In this document: one piece after another, positions 22,501 through 32,922 of the stretch
How the letters are laid out: every line of letters begins with the position of its first letter
How positions within the stretch are numbered: position 1 is the first letter of the stretch
Source of the DNA: Mactromeris polynyma
Lineage: Eukaryota; Mollusca; Bivalvia; Venerida; Mactridae
Length of the DNA: 64,000 bases
Direction of reading: 5' to 3'
Assembly: GCA_032209605.1 (NCBI GenBank)
Contig: JASFXZ010000007.1
Location: 21,698,264-21,762,263 of the forward strand
Made by a program: the position numbers and the translations under genes
The notes under the pieces: model-generated
Seen by the model: only the letters and a program-made list of their open reading frames with translations
What the model was told of the DNA's origin: nothing
The model's database searches: none

Positions 22501-25500
22501 TCACGACGATCCCCTTGGGACCAGTAGCTCTGGATTCAGTAATATAACTGGGACCTATGACTCGCAGTGGTTAGGCATTCGTTTACCTTAGCGCAAATCT
22601 GTGTATCTACAAGTCCATTAATAGGCGGGTAGCCTGTCTTACTTGTAAATGATAAACGTCTGCTATATCAAAGACCTAAACACGGTATTTAGGTCTTTGG
22701 CTGTATGAATAATTTAACAAATTAAAACTACTTACTGTGCAGTTACAGCCACCCAAAACATGCCATTCATTTCAGCCAGCTGCTTTTCATAACAACATTC
22801 CACTAACGCCTGTTTCTCCTCCTCCGACCAGTTTGTTTGTCTGCAGTTTGTTTTTGTTTCCGCTGCGTCAGTCATGACAATTCTATGCAAACGTGTATGA
22901 CAACAGATGACAGATGGCGCGAACTTCGTTGTTTTCTACCTCCAATTGAAGAGCGTTTGCGTACGAATATTCTTATTCGTAAAATCGTTGTCATACGTAC
23001 GAACGCGTTTATAAAACGGTCGTAAGTATTTTCGTAAGAATGCCTTGATAAAACGGTCGTAAGTATTTTCGTAAGAAAATTCTTACGAACATTTCGAATC
23101 TTACGAACGCTAGTTCGTACGAATATTGATAAAACGGGCCCATTATGTATAAAACAGGACATACCCGTGCAATCGTTCAATTCAACATCGTCAATAGCGA
23201 AATCACTTCTGTAGCCAATAGCCCTTGTTGCAGAAAACACTATCTGTAATATCATTGTACATAATTTCAAAACATCAGTAACATATAACTACCTTAAATG
23301 TTTCACTTGCTTATATTATACTATAAATCCCCATGAAAACCACTAGCAACCCGGATATTAATCTTTCCATGCCTTGAAATAATTAACAATCACGCTGCGT
23401 TTTAAGTGACCCGGTCCAAATATCACAAACAATAAGGTATGTACTTAAGAAAACAAACTAAGTTATTCTGAAAGGAAATTCTTTGATTGTTCACTGGCAG
23501 CAAAATATTGTTTCAGCATTATTTTGGTTATAATAAGTTGAATCTAGACGAAACGTTTACATACAGGACTACATGTATATGTTTATTCCTGGAAGGAAGA
23601 TAAATCTCAATGCGCTCTTAAGTGAAACTGATTCTCAGTTCGTCAAAGATACAGATATGATTCTAAAAACCGGACTTTGAGACATCCTCACACCTCATAC
23701 CGCACCCCTATTGTACTATATTAAGGAGAGTGAGCGGATTGATAGCCGGTTAGTGTTACACTAATACAATAACCTGGAATGGCTCTGTCTGCTGAGGTAT
23801 CGAGAAAGTGTGCTCAATCCATACATCCCCATTGGCTTCTCCCACATCGAACGATGGTGTCAAAGTTGTAAGGTTGGTGCTTTGTGGTTTTATGAACACC
23901 TCCATCACACCAATATCTAAAGTATAAGATACCAAACGCGCAAACTATTATAGTTACATTTAACTTAATTATCTCTTTCAGTGTTATATTCTTGTTGTAC
24001 ATATTTGTGTGAGGGCCACATACCTTTAATTTCACGATAAAAGAACTGAGCTATACCCAGGTGGAACATAAAGAAAGCTCTACATCACGTGGTGAAACAG
24101 TAATAGAACATTACATATACATTGATCAGCAAATCAAGTAAATAAAAACTTATTTCTGTGAAACAAAGTTATCGTTCTTTTGCGTCGAAAGGAACTGATA
24201 TATTTTTCTATACAAATATCCTTTTAATCCATGGTTTTCAGTGAAGGTATATATACGAACACGAATGATGCAAATGGTCATGAAACATATAGCGTATACT
24301 TGCTATGGGACAAACCATTCTCGTACAAAACACAACTCGTCACTTTTGCGAAATCCGCCAAAACCCCAGTCGTTATGTTTACTATATAGTAGGACAAAAC
24401 CCCTATCCCATGAAATTGTGAGAGCGGGCAGTAACCCACTCTACGAAAAACTCAAGTGATTATATTACACTTTGTTTAGGTCATGTATGGTTATAACATT
24501 TAGGAAAGTAAACATATATATTGCTAGGGAGGGAATTCGGCCTACCAGTTTAACTTACAGGAGGAATTTGTAACTTTGTCTATTTTGTCTATCTGAGCAC
24601 ACATCTACGGGTGGTATTTTGTCTTGCGATTAATACCATGTTACGTACCTTTTTCGCCGTGGATATGATAGAAGAACTTGACACATTTGCTTGGTTTACT
24701 GTAATTTGCAGCATACAATGGTGACATGAGTATAGCCTTATGATTTGTTTTTGCTGGACTTGAGGTTTCAAAAAACATGTAGTATCCTGTAGAAGATACT
24801 TCAGAATAAAACCGAGTGAAAGAAAATAACGGAATTTAACGAAGTAGTAGATGATGAACATCGGCAATAGTCGGAAAATGCTGCGGGATAAACGATACAG
24901 TTGACGGACGTGGGCCTTATCTGTTCGGCCAATGTATATAGACATTTCAAAGTTGTCTGACAAAACCACGTGACCGGAATGTTCACATGTGTATAACGCT
25001 TCTTGTGTTGTTTAATTCTGCTATAATGGTTTAAGCCCATCGCACCATTTTGAAAAAACAGAGGTGATGGGAATCAACATCACACAGCACTTTACGGTCA
25101 TTACTGGGAATAATGTATTTGTTCCTCAAATATATCAATAAAGCAGGCATATTAACCTGTCTTGTTATATAAGACTGTATTGATATTTTGTGTACGCGGT
25201 TTTGTCACAGAACTTTCACTGTAAGAATATAAGAACAATATTACCCTACTTAGCGTATTCCTTTGACAAAAACTGTGTTTAACATATCACCAACCTCAAC
25301 GTTCATATGATGAGATGTTTTAACGCACCATACTTACTAGTATTATTCTCAACACAAACAATGTGCATGTTTAAAACTTCTCTCTGTCTCAAAAAAATAT
25401 AAGTTTAGAAAAAAACAACAAAGGCACGCATTATGCTACATCAATGTTGGTTCGAAGCCGATCCGGAGTGTAGAATGCGTCAGAGTAGGGAAGAAATCCA

Positions 25501-28500
25501 GCTTGCTAGTGGAAGGACGGTGATTTATACACAGGAGTCCGTCCTAGGTTCTTCTTCCTATTGAAAACTTCAAATGTCCTGACTCTGGTTTGTTTGACTT
25601 TGAGACCAAATACAAAGAAGTGTGTATTAAACGTCAGTACCAGTGCCATCCTTCCCGTATGTATGATCGTAACTTGGCCCTGTTCTAGATGTTGGAGTGG
25701 AACCCGAATTTCGCTTCCATTCTTGATCCCCGGTTTCATGGTGTGACCAGTCACAAATATCCGGCTTCTCAAAATCACATGATAGTGGAGGAGTCCATGC
25801 TGAATTGAAACAGTTTTATAATGTCAATCGTACAACAAAGGGTCTCCTACAATTCTTGTTCGAAAAACATTTATCATAATGGTTTTGCAACAATATTTTA
25901 TTGAATATCCAACGCCTGTTTAGATACAGAAATCGTTGTAGAAAAAATTATCAACTGTATGGCTTTTCGTTCCCAAGTCACCCAACACATCCAAATGCCA
26001 TACACGCGTATTGTATTAATGTACAATGCAGCCTCTCCAAAGCAACACCCTTTGAAAGTCGCAAATATGGCTGTTGTTAGGAGGTTGTTGCTGTAGAGAG
26101 GTTAAATTATTTGTTCATTCTAACAACAAGAATAACTGCCAATGAAGCTAAAAGACATTTGGTCTCAATATTTACTACTCTGAAGATGTTGTACTCTACA
26201 CAATGATGCTTCTAATATTTAGTAATATGTACGATATTTACTAATTGGATTACGATCGTTGTTATCTAAGGAAATAACAAAATGCAAGTTACAATTATAC
26301 AGTATTGTGTTGTGTAACTAGGCCTTGCAACATCAACATCGTACACGTTTTTATTTCATATAAAGCCTAACTAAGCGTTAATTTATACCACACTATACGT
26401 CTGGTAAATGACTTGAATGCTGGTTCATTGGCTAACTGGTGTCAGAATCAGCTGACTTTATATATCGTAACCTTGAACATTGTGTTGTTGTTGAAATAAC
26501 CAAGAAAGGGGATCAATTTAATGTTTGGTGTGAAAATCCACACAAGCTCAATATTTCGACCCAAATTGGCCTTTTTCAAGACTTAAGTACACACTTTTAC
26601 ACAATATCAATATAAAAAATTAAATGCAAAACATGTTATCATCATCATGTTCTTTGTTCTTTGACTGACAAATTGAGCTCGAGTGAAATTTTACACTTGA
26701 ACATTGGTTTTACACAAAGCGCACTAAAAGGAAGTCAAACAGTTTAACATACGATCACAAGTGGGTTGTCTGTGACTCCAATCAGTCCCATCACAAACAA
26801 GTTTACTGGTTCCATTCAGTTTGTACATAGCATCACACGTGAACTTCATCACAGCACCCTCATACTCATTTGTAACCAAAAGCGCTCTTGTCGGCACTAT
26901 CTCGCTGCAGGTGTTTGCTAAAATGCAAAATTAAATACAAATACTATGTACATTGTAATGTTATCGTAATTTATAGTATAATAAATATTATTGCATACAT
27001 ATTGTAACACATTCACACTGTACATAAACGTACATTGACAACGCGAGGCCAATATCAATGATCATGCGACCTTGTGTGCCGAATATCGGATATTTGGCAT
27101 ACTTCCGGGCCAATAACGCCGTAAGGCACACCAGCCCCTAATGATAACCTCTACACTTCATAGCATAACGTCATCAGTTGAACTGATTTATTTTATTTTG
27201 ACTTATTCCTTTGGTACAAATTCGCCTATCAAAAAAGAACGCAACATTCATATGAATGTAATACCACATATGTTGTAAATAATATTCAACAGAAAATGTA
27301 AAGCTCTAGTTTCATTGAGACTGAGTAAATGACAGTTCAATATTACCGAACAGACCTTATATGATTCTGCGGGGCTAGTGTGCCCATCTTACAAAATCAA
27401 GATATTAATCGTTTGGTTGGAACTATTTTTTCCGTTTCTACCATATTGTCTGCGGACAGTATTGAGGCGGCATATATGTCAAACTTGTACTTTTATGGTA
27501 GCGATTGTGAACGAGGAATGATAAAAAATTATGTGGACTATTGTACTATTTAATGCAGAATTCATTATGCTATAGTTCACTATAACTGTAAACAATTTGC
27601 ATTTATACTACACTATCACCAGTAGTTAACATTATGAACTATTCAAATCCGTCATCTTGCGATCCACGTAATGTTATCGTCCCTACGAACATAGTGGATT
27701 CCTTTTGACATAATAATGAGTGATGACCATACAGTCGGACTTCATTTATTCGACTACCTTCTATTCGAATATCTGGTATCATCCGAAACAAATATCACGT
27801 CCCGATGTATCTTTTTACTAAGCACTTCAAATTGTACTGGGCTATTCGAAACCATGCTTTATCCGAAATAAAATATCGGACCCGATGGATTCGGCTGAAC
27901 GAGGTCCTAATGTATTTATCATAAAGAAAAGTTCATTCACTTGAGAACACAAACAATGCTATTTCAGCAACAACTGAGTTTCCCACAAAATCTGTAACAG
28001 TCGGATGAAGATAACATAACAAACGTTACTTACATTTTTGAACGGCTTACGAGACGTACATTAAGAAATGCCGTGACCAGCTTCTACCGAAATATACGGT
28101 ATTTTTGAGTATATATTAATTTACGGACTATGGTTAGAAAACCCATTTCTCTTTATTGAAAATATACGTGTTGAAACTAGTGATGTAGCCTGTATGAGCG
28201 ACCAATCATGGAAATTTCCCGAAGTCATGGGAGCTTGCCTATTAGTTCTACAGTTTCTTCGAACATTCAAGAAACCGACATATACAGTCAAATTCGTATA
28301 CTTATGTCACTATGAACATCGACCGGAAGTACGCATTATGCCAGTGAGTGCTTGGAAGTGGATTTTTGTCACAAATATTTAAAAAAGTACGCATTTTCTG
28401 GAATGACTAGAGACACTGTGCAGTTTGCGTAGGCCAAATTAATACGGAAAATTGCAAAGATCTGACTTCATCACTTGTTTTCAGTATGAATAAGCGCATT

Positions 28501-31500
28501 TTCTGATCACACTGCTTCGTTTTCTTTAAAAAATCTGCATAAAATCCGTAAATACCGTACTTTCCATAGTCAGTGTGTATTAAAACAATTGTATAAGAGT
28601 CCATTCATAACGACTGGTACACTTCACTGGATGTATACGTCAACGATATGGCACATGTTCGGGAACGAGTGGGGGAACAGCTAGATTATATTTGCACTGA
28701 TACTTTGGAACAGAATGTTCGAAACAAATTGCTTCGTACATATTGTGGTACTGTATAACCTACCAATGCACAAAGGTGGATCGCTGGACCATTGACTATC
28801 GATGCAAACCAGTCGTTCGAATCCGTACAATTGGAAGCCTCTGTCACATTCAATCCTGGCCACTGTTTGACCAGATGTTAGATAGCCACTTCCATTCGTG
28901 ATATTCAGCACTCTGTTCGAGCAGTTCCCTTCAACTGAAATAATACACGTAAACATCTGCAATAATATAATATAGAAGAGTACCAGTCGTTTATAGTTAA
29001 GAATAGGAACACCAGTATTGAGACGGTTAAGCAGGAATGGTGATCTAGAGAAACTGTTCCCAAAGTATTTCTTGCATACTGAAATTTCGATGCCTTTTAG
29101 CTGGCTTATCGCAGTGGATTGCCCCCCCCCCCCCCCCCCCTTGAAAATGACCCGAAAATCGATATCGAGTTTCAAGCTCTACCATTTTTGATCAATATAT
29201 TATATAGGGAAACTATTTTCAAACCAGGCGCGTAGCTGCCTTTACGCCAAAAAGCCCGGGCTTGCACATTATTTTCCCGATTTTACTTTTCTTCATATCA
29301 ATAATTAATTAAAGTACATTAAAATATGTTTTCTGTATATAATACACGAAAAGGTTATATAATAATTTGAATATTTAGATTTTATTGTTATGATTTATCG
29401 TTGTCGTCTAAAGTAGTGTTTCCGTTTCGTAGTCGGGTACCAGACTATCCACATCATTGATCAGCGCACAAGCTTCTTGCTTTAGTAAGAGAAATTGTAA
29501 ACAAAAAGAGGTATCAATATTGCGCTGACGAATGAAACTCGGGTCAATCTGCTTAGTTTGGACATCCGCCCGCCCGCCCGGTTTTCGCCAATCTATAAGC
29601 CGGAATTTTTCTCGAAAAATCCGGCTAAAAAGGCATCAGATGTCACCATTTACATTCAACGGTTTCAAAATTGTCTGGGGGGCATGCCCCCAGACACCCC
29701 TAGCATATTGGCGGCTTTGCCGCTCATTCAGGCTTGCACATAGATTTCGGTGCAGCTACGCGCCCGCAAACGTAAACGTTTTCTCTAATTACTAGAATAG
29801 TTTAAGTTTGTTACGAGTATGGCTAAATTACATATATATTTGGTGAATCAATTTGAAAAAGACTAACAATAGTTCTTTGAAATAAATACAGTTTATGTAT
29901 AAATGTAGATCAAAGAATTAACTTCATTTTTCGTAGTGAAGCCATGGTTCAATGGTGGTCACGGTCGCTTTATTTACTATCATGTCATCATCTATGCTGG
30001 TCAAACGAAAAGATAATAAGATGGAAATTTGTCAGATAAATGAAGATGGACGAATCCCTCAGGGTGAAAATGACGAAGTATTTACTGAGAAAACATGTTC
30101 TTAGATCTTAAATGCAAATGTCAAAATGATATACAGCCTAAAAAAAGACTTCTAGTAGTTTTGCTGACGTATCAATGTGATGTGTCTTATTTTTTGTTAA
30201 TGTGTTCGAGAAAGTTTTGGGCATTTTTTTTAAACTACGGTAAATTACAGAATACTTATATCGTGCAATTATGAAAAGCCAAAAATAGACATGTATTTGG
30301 GCTACAGGCTCGTTATGTAATATAGTATAAAATAAATTGTTCGCCAGCGAGGCAAGTCATTTGGCTTATTTGACCGATTTTTCGTGTTTCTCAAACTTGA
30401 CTTTATTTTACTCTATTACATAACAACAAGGAAATAGCAAAATTTAATATACAACCGGACACTGTCGTTAGTTGTGACATTTCAGATAATGATCATTGGG
30501 ACATATACTTCAGGTCATTGTGACAATGATATATTTTCAGACACTGACGGCCATTTTGACATAAATACAGACAGTGATTGTGACATATTCTTTTCGGACA
30601 CTGACGATCTTTGTGACAAAAATCCACTTCCAGGCACTCACTGGCATAATGCGTAATTCCGGTCGATGTTCATAGTGACATAAGTATACGAAGGACAACC
30701 TAAACTTAATCTAGATATAATCTAAGCCTATTTATATAAGTACTGAAGCTTTTACGCAGTGGTCGAGGGGAAGAACGCCTCACTCCTGAGTGAGATAAAG
30801 CCCCGCAATGAGTGGAGTTTCATCACGAACTTCCAAATCCCTAAAATTGGTGCGAGTACTAGTTGGTAGCCAGGAAACTGTCATTGAGAGTGATTAATAC
30901 AAGTTGTAAGACCATATTTCATAATTGCTGTAAAATAAATAAGTTTAAACTAAACTCTGATTTACTGTAGACTCCATTAATAATTTAACCTTAGGGCTGA
31001 TGTTATAGTTTAACTATATTGTATTTGTAACCACGACAACATTTCCGGCGGGGCCATTTTAAATACAGTACTTTGAAGAAGAATCACATGCACGATAAAG
31101 ACCAAATCAAAAGTCAGACCACCTCAAAACACCCTTTTCAAATCAATTGTGTCACTGTTTTGCTCTTTATTGAACCTCAATATTAAGACTTGAAGCTTGG
31201 GAATTTGTTGATAAAATATATGTTGATGTAAATATAGCGGAGAAAAACATTGTGTCGAGTCTATTTTATAACCATAGTTTAACAGTTAATGCGAGTAACT
31301 GTTAATACTTGTATATTGTAAAATGTTGTTGCTGATGAGTTTTTATAAAAAATTAATACATGTATTATAATACTACATTTGTATTTTGAGGGTTCAGTTC
31401 AAGAATATCGCAACTTCTGTATAAATACATATGAATTACGATAGTCTTGCGTTGATCCCTCGATTTACTATAGGTAGCCAATTTCTTTTACTAAGACACA

Positions 31501-32922
31501 GGGCAACCTCTTCTGGGCGGCCATGCCTTGAGAAACAACATCTTTTCAACACCATCATCATTTGTCCGTACCAAAATGTATCTGTCAATGTAACCTCTTT
31601 AGAACAACAACATTTCAATTTGTATCTCCTAAAGACATTGCTCCGAAGAGACTGCCCTGTACATGCAGTACACCATACATAGATAATATATTCAGTAGGG
31701 CATTCTTATATCCTAAGCTTAAAACAAGAAATATCTTGAAAAAAGACGGTCGGCGCAATTTGTAGGTTAACATTTGTTGTGCGACATAAAAACTTGGACC
31801 ACCATTGAATAATTCTTTGATCTACATTTATACATAAACTGTATTTATTTCAAAGAACTATTGTTAGTCTTTTTCAAATTGATTCACCAAATATATATGT
31901 AATTTAGCCATACTCGTAACAAACTTAAACTATTCTAGTAATTAGAGAAAACGTTTACGTTTGCGGGCGCGTAGCTGCACCGAAATCTATGTGCAAGCCT
32001 GAATGAGCGGCAAAGCCGCCAATATGCTAGGGGTGTCTGGGGGCATGCCCCCAGACAATTTTGAAACCGTTGAATGTAAATGGTGACATCTGATGCCTTT
32101 TTAGCCGGATTTTTCGAGAAAAATTCCGGCTTATAGATTGGCGAAAACCGGGCGGGCGGACGGATGTCCAAACTAAGCAGATTGACCCGAGTTTCATTCG
32201 TCAGCGCAATATTGATACCTCTTTTTGTTTACAATTTCTCTTACCAGTCTCTGGTACATTTCCTATGTTTGCTCTTTTATTCAACTTAAATAAGATTAAG
32301 ACCACCTCAATAAGTTGTCGTATTATTGAGGGTTTTTTTTCAAAGAGCCATAACTCCTTAATTGTTCACCCGAGAGGAACATTCGATAGTATTCACAACA
32401 ATAACTATAGTGAAGTTTCATCCATGTCCGGCTATCGGTTTTGGAAATGAAGCACAGACAAGATTCTAACGTACAGACAGACGGAAGGACGGACTAACGG
32501 ACGGACCTTGCGGTTACCATATGCCTCCCTTCGGGAGGATAAAAATAAAAATAAACATTGTGTACGGATACATGTATAATTATGTAAAACGGTCTTCTTT
32601 ACCAGCAAGACTGATAGTCGATCATTAACGGCAACTGAGTAGTATTCAAATTAACACTTCTCTAATAAGTCACCACGATCATAATGGCATGCGTTGTTCT
32701 TTTTCGTGAACGATTTAATATGAATAATTCATATCGAATACAGTTCTACAAAATAAAACAGACATAATTTGTTTTTTGTTGTGCATGAATAACTATTATT
32801 ACTGTGAATACAACTATAACATATATGACAAAGTATTAAAAATATAACATACCTGTATTGTGCCCGAATTCCTGATGTAAAACTAACGTAACCAAGATAA
32901 AAGTCACCCACGACACATCCAT
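13006..32922 (-). CDS. Gene 2: CCP-CCP-MAM transmembrane receptor-like protein (8 exons, 505 aa)
   Basis: A complete gene can be assembled from 32853-32922, 28764-28934, 26753-26917, 25641-25799, 24649-24786, 23774-23916, 23165-23243 and 13006-13598. All junctions are GT-AG, and total CDS is 1518 nt with one terminal stop. The protein has a signal peptide (1-~22), two CCP/sushi domains (24-80 and 81-135, four Cys and a Trp each), one MAM domain (~143-307, four Cys), a Thr-rich stalk (~315-440), a membrane helix (~442-465), and a 40-residue tail with basic RRRQKLRR and NPLY (484-487). CCP and MAM are extracellular recognition/adhesion modules, and NPXY motifs commonly bind clathrin adaptors or PTB proteins. 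Role as an endocytic or signalling surface receptor is inference. A Crypton gene and a Harbinger-like element sit in the last, 9.9 kb intron. Confidence 0.85.
13764..13845. repeat. ATACATAG/ATGCATAG microsatellite
   Basis: Imperfect 8-bp repeats of GATACATA and GATGCATA. A second run of the same type is at 15130-15245. Both flank sequence found only in unit B, near the left edge of the Crypton-bearing insertion. Confidence 0.7.
13846..15649. other. Unit B-specific intron sequence left of the Crypton gene
   Basis: This sequence is absent at the matching place in unit A (43.1-43.6 kb) and so is part of a ~6 kb insertion. A 75-codon frame at 14569-14793 (starting [10 protein letters not shown]) has no recognisable domain. 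The last ~120 bp before the Crypton ATG are rich in AAC/CAA triplets and could be its 5' leader. Confidence 0.5.
15130..15245. repeat. ATGCATAG/ATACATAG microsatellite (second run)
   Basis: The same 8-bp motif as at 13764-13845, here mixed with GTACATA variants. It produces spurious Cys/Met/Tyr-rich frames on the minus strand. Confidence 0.7.
15650..18327 (+). CDS. Crypton-type tyrosine recombinase gene (3 exons, 485 aa, apparently intact)
   Basis: Exons 15650-16180, 16818-17017 and 17601-18327 join in frame with GTGAGT and GTATGT donors and AG acceptors. The N-terminal part (residues ~1-75) is acidic. The middle has the SAM-like core ([31 protein letters not shown]) typical of KIAA1958/QRICH1/ZMYM-like Crypton relatives (DUF3504). 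The catalytic domain shows Arg in HFGLRGVDE, HxxR in NHSARK, His in ISGHKN and a Tyr in SIINYS, matching the tyrosine recombinase R-H-R-H-Y set. The tail is Asn/Ser/Gln-rich. The gene lies antisense in the last intron of gene 2 and has no counterpart in unit A. It could be a live or recently live Crypton transposase or a locally retained derivative. No stop or frameshift is seen. Confidence 0.8.
16311..16516. mobile_element. TA-flanked MITE in Crypton intron 1
   Basis: The 206 bp element has inverted ends: CAGTAAAGTCATTTAATTTC, and the complement of CTGTAAAATCATTAATTTTC. A TA duplication flanks it. Repeated TTTCGTGG motifs occur in both arms. It resembles Tc1/mariner-derived MITEs and fills most of the intron between exons 1 and 2. 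Confidence 0.65.
17046..17206. mobile_element. MITE-like block in Crypton intron 2
   Basis: The block begins TACTGTAAACCAATAAATTA and ends with the complement of ATTACTGTAAACAAACGT, with CGAATA-type motifs inside. The inverted ends are short, so the call is tentative. Confidence 0.35.
18546..18551 (+). terminator. Poly(A) signal of the Crypton gene
   Basis: An AATAAA lies 219 bp after the Crypton stop codon, followed by a TGTTTT-rich stretch. It fits as the gene's own 3' end, so the gene need not rely on its host. Confidence 0.4.
18552..20560. other. Gene 2 last intron, right of the Crypton gene
   Basis: A palindromic element is at 18763-18909. From ~19840 the sequence aligns again with unit A (43.6-44.45 kb), including the TTTATTTCCTCCATGCATGG retroposon tail and a block near 20080 (GCACAGGCTGCTGTCAGATG). 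No exon is seen. Confidence 0.55.
18763..18909. mobile_element. Palindromic hairpin element
   Basis: Two ~65 bp arms pair almost throughout. The left arm contains TTACTGTCCGGCTCGAACAA and CGGCGATATCGTTCGTGGTG, and the right arm has their near-complements, around a loop at GACTCGCTAAAGCTC. It looks like a foldback MITE. It lies 212 bp past the Crypton poly(A) signal and only in unit B. Confidence 0.6.
22321..22395 (+). repeat. tRNA-like SINE head or tRNA pseudogene
   Basis: The segment has TTAGTTCATTTGGTAGAG as a degenerate A box and GAGGGTTCGAACACC as a good B box, about 40 bp apart. The acceptor stem does not pair well, so it is a tRNA-derived retroposon piece inside the Harbinger-like element rather than a working tRNA. 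Confidence 0.45.
22736..22875 (-). pseudogene. Myb/SANT-like first exon of a Harbinger-type accessory gene
   Basis: The start codon at 22875 opens 46 codons that include [15 protein letters not shown] and [12 protein letters not shown], followed by a GTAAGT donor in phase 2. The NWSEEEK start is typical of the Myb-like DNA-binding protein that accompanies PIF/Harbinger transposases. The expected second exon with a KKKW-type helix is not found, so this is a remnant. Confidence 0.55.
23165..23243 (-). CDS. Gene 2 exon 7: C-terminal MAM segment
   Basis: The exon is 79 nt, phase 0 to 1, and encodes the diagnostic MAM ending [12 protein letters not shown], with the fourth conserved Cys. It is 73% identical to gene 3 (7 of 26 residues differ), so it is one of the faster-changing parts. 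The Harbinger-like element ends 23 bp downstream of the donor. Confidence 0.85.
23244..23773. other. Gene 2 intron 6
   Basis: A 530 bp intron matching 45641-46008 in unit A. No repeat or open frame of note. Confidence 0.6.
23774..23916 (-). CDS. Gene 2 exon 6: central MAM segment
   Basis: The exon is 143 nt, phase 1 to 0, starting [12 protein letters not shown] and ending EPFQ. DIG followed by a beta-strand is typical of the middle of MAM domains. Nine of 48 residues differ from gene 3. Confidence 0.85.
24649..24786 (-). CDS. Gene 2 exon 5: MAM segment
   Basis: The exon is 138 nt, phase 1-1, encoding [11 protein letters not shown] through [13 protein letters not shown], with the third conserved MAM Cys. 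The acceptor is the AG of TTCTACAG; this choice restores the classical [11 protein letters not shown] motif across the junction. Five of 46 residues differ from gene 3. Confidence 0.85.
25641..25799 (-). CDS. Gene 2 exon 4: N-terminal MAM segment
   Basis: The exon is 159 nt, phase 1-1, encoding [14 protein letters not shown] and [10 protein letters not shown], the standard MAM opening with the first two Cys. The donor is GTACTG. It is 94% identical to gene 3 (three changes in 53). Confidence 0.85.
26753..26917 (-). CDS. Gene 2 exon 3: CCP/sushi domain 2
   Basis: The exon is 165 nt, phase 1-1. It has four Cys (TCSE, FTCDA, LVCDG, PTCD) and the TDW tryptophan of a complement control protein module. 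A potential N-glycosylation site is at NGTS. Only five of 55 residues differ from gene 3, and by eye only one nucleotide change is synonymous. Confidence 0.85.
26918..28763. other. Gene 2 intron 2
   Basis: Matches 51.1-55.4 kb of unit A but lacks its ~2.6 kb insertion. It holds a TA-flanked MITE (27732-27912) shared with unit A. Near 28260-28380 there is an inverted fragment of the GTGACAT-type minisatellite found in intron 1. Confidence 0.6.
27732..27912. mobile_element. Pogo/Tigger-like MITE (unit B copy)
   Basis: It starts CAGTCGGACTTCATTTATTC after a TA and is homologous to 54592-54773 in unit A, so it predates the duplication. The right end is eroded here (GAGGTCCTAATG). Confidence 0.55.
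28764..28934 (-). CDS. Gene 2 exon 2: CCP/sushi domain 1 (fast-evolving)
   Basis: The exon is 171 nt, phase 1-1. It has a CCP module with four Cys (GNCS, IECDRG, LVCID, PLCIG) and SQW. Fifteen of 57 residues differ from gene 3, including a potential N-glycosylation site NIT that is absent there (TIP). By eye only about four nucleotide differences are synonymous. Confidence 0.85.
29225..29766. mobile_element. Non-autonomous DNA transposon with GCGCGTAGCTGC ends
   Basis: The ends CAGGCGCGTAGCTGCC and the complement of CGGGCGCGTAGCTGCACC face inward, each followed by GCTTGCACA-type sequence. CAAAC flanks both sides, a possible 5-bp target duplication. The matching place in unit C (~478) lacks the insert. 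There is no transposase, and the short frames inside are translated repeat. Superfamily not assigned; hAT-like ends are one possibility. Confidence 0.55.
30465..30660. repeat. Degenerate GTGACAT minisatellite (unit B intron 1)
   Basis: Imperfect repeats of ~40 bp share CACTGACGGCCATT, TGTGACATAAATA and CTTCCGGTC. The same array is at ~1110-1345 and ~56225-56430. Confidence 0.6.
30761..30956 (+). repeat. tRNA-derived SINE family 2 (unit B)
   Basis: Orthologous to 1431-1630, with the same flanks and point differences. It inserted before the duplication. Confidence 0.6.
31809..32242. repeat. Inverted partial copy of 29487-29920
   Basis: A 434 bp segment is nearly the exact complement of 29487-29920, ~1.9 kb away. 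It includes the right half of the 29225-29766 transposon plus ~150 bp of ordinary intron DNA beyond it. The breakpoint is inside the transposon and the copy includes non-transposon flank, so this is a local inverted duplication and not a second insertion. Confidence 0.75.
32330..32545 (+). repeat. Retroposon-like repeat with CAGACGGACGG tail (unit B)
   Basis: Orthologue of 3640-3845 with CCTCCCTTCGGGAGG. The unit A copy is deleted to a stub near 59470-59525. Confidence 0.45.
32853..32922 (-). CDS. Gene 2 exon 1: signal peptide
   Basis: The exon is 70 nt, ATG at 32922, phase 1 end at ACAG|GTATGT. It encodes [20 protein letters not shown], a signal peptide conserved in all three array members. 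The first mature residues come from exon 2 (VEGNC). Confidence 0.85.

Larger units (their letters stand above)
20565..23141. mobile_element. Harbinger-like DNA transposon, internally decayed (2.58 kb)
   Basis: The ends are GGGCCCGTTTTATCAA and its exact complement, flanked by ATT on both sides. Unit A at the same place reads GGATTATATTATG with a single ATT, which is the empty site, so insertion with a 3-bp duplication is seen directly. Subterminal regions hold tandem copies of motifs such as TTCGTAAGAA and TTTTATCAATATTTTC. A Myb/SANT-like exon is at 22875-22736 on the minus strand. G-rich ends, a 3-bp duplication and a Myb gene together fit the PIF/Harbinger superfamily. I find no DDE transposase, so the copy is non-autonomous. 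Confidence 0.75.
23917..26752. other. Gene 2 introns 3-5 (with exons 4 and 5 listed separately)
   Basis: Non-exon sequence matches 46.2-50.9 kb of unit A once unit A's mariner is removed. It reads across the mariner site near 24285 without the insertion. The short frames here (24241-24459, 25561-25746) are shadows or are not conserved. Confidence 0.6.
28935..32852. other. Gene 2 intron 1
   Basis: Matches 1-4152 and 55.6-60.1 kb. It contains the C homopolymer at 29122-29140, a transposon at 29225-29766, its inverted partial copy at 31809-32242, the minisatellite at 30465-30660, a SINE at 30761-30956 and a CAGACGGACGG-type repeat near 32330-32545. No exon is seen. Confidence 0.6.

Noticed and set aside
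22872..23270. 132-codon minus-strand frame
   Set aside because: It mixes gene 2 exon 7 with Harbinger terminal repeats; only 23165-23243 is coding, as exon 7.
29532..29795. Frames beginning near a [19 protein letters not shown] translation, also at 31935-32171
   Set aside because: They are translations of a non-autonomous transposon and of its inverted copy.
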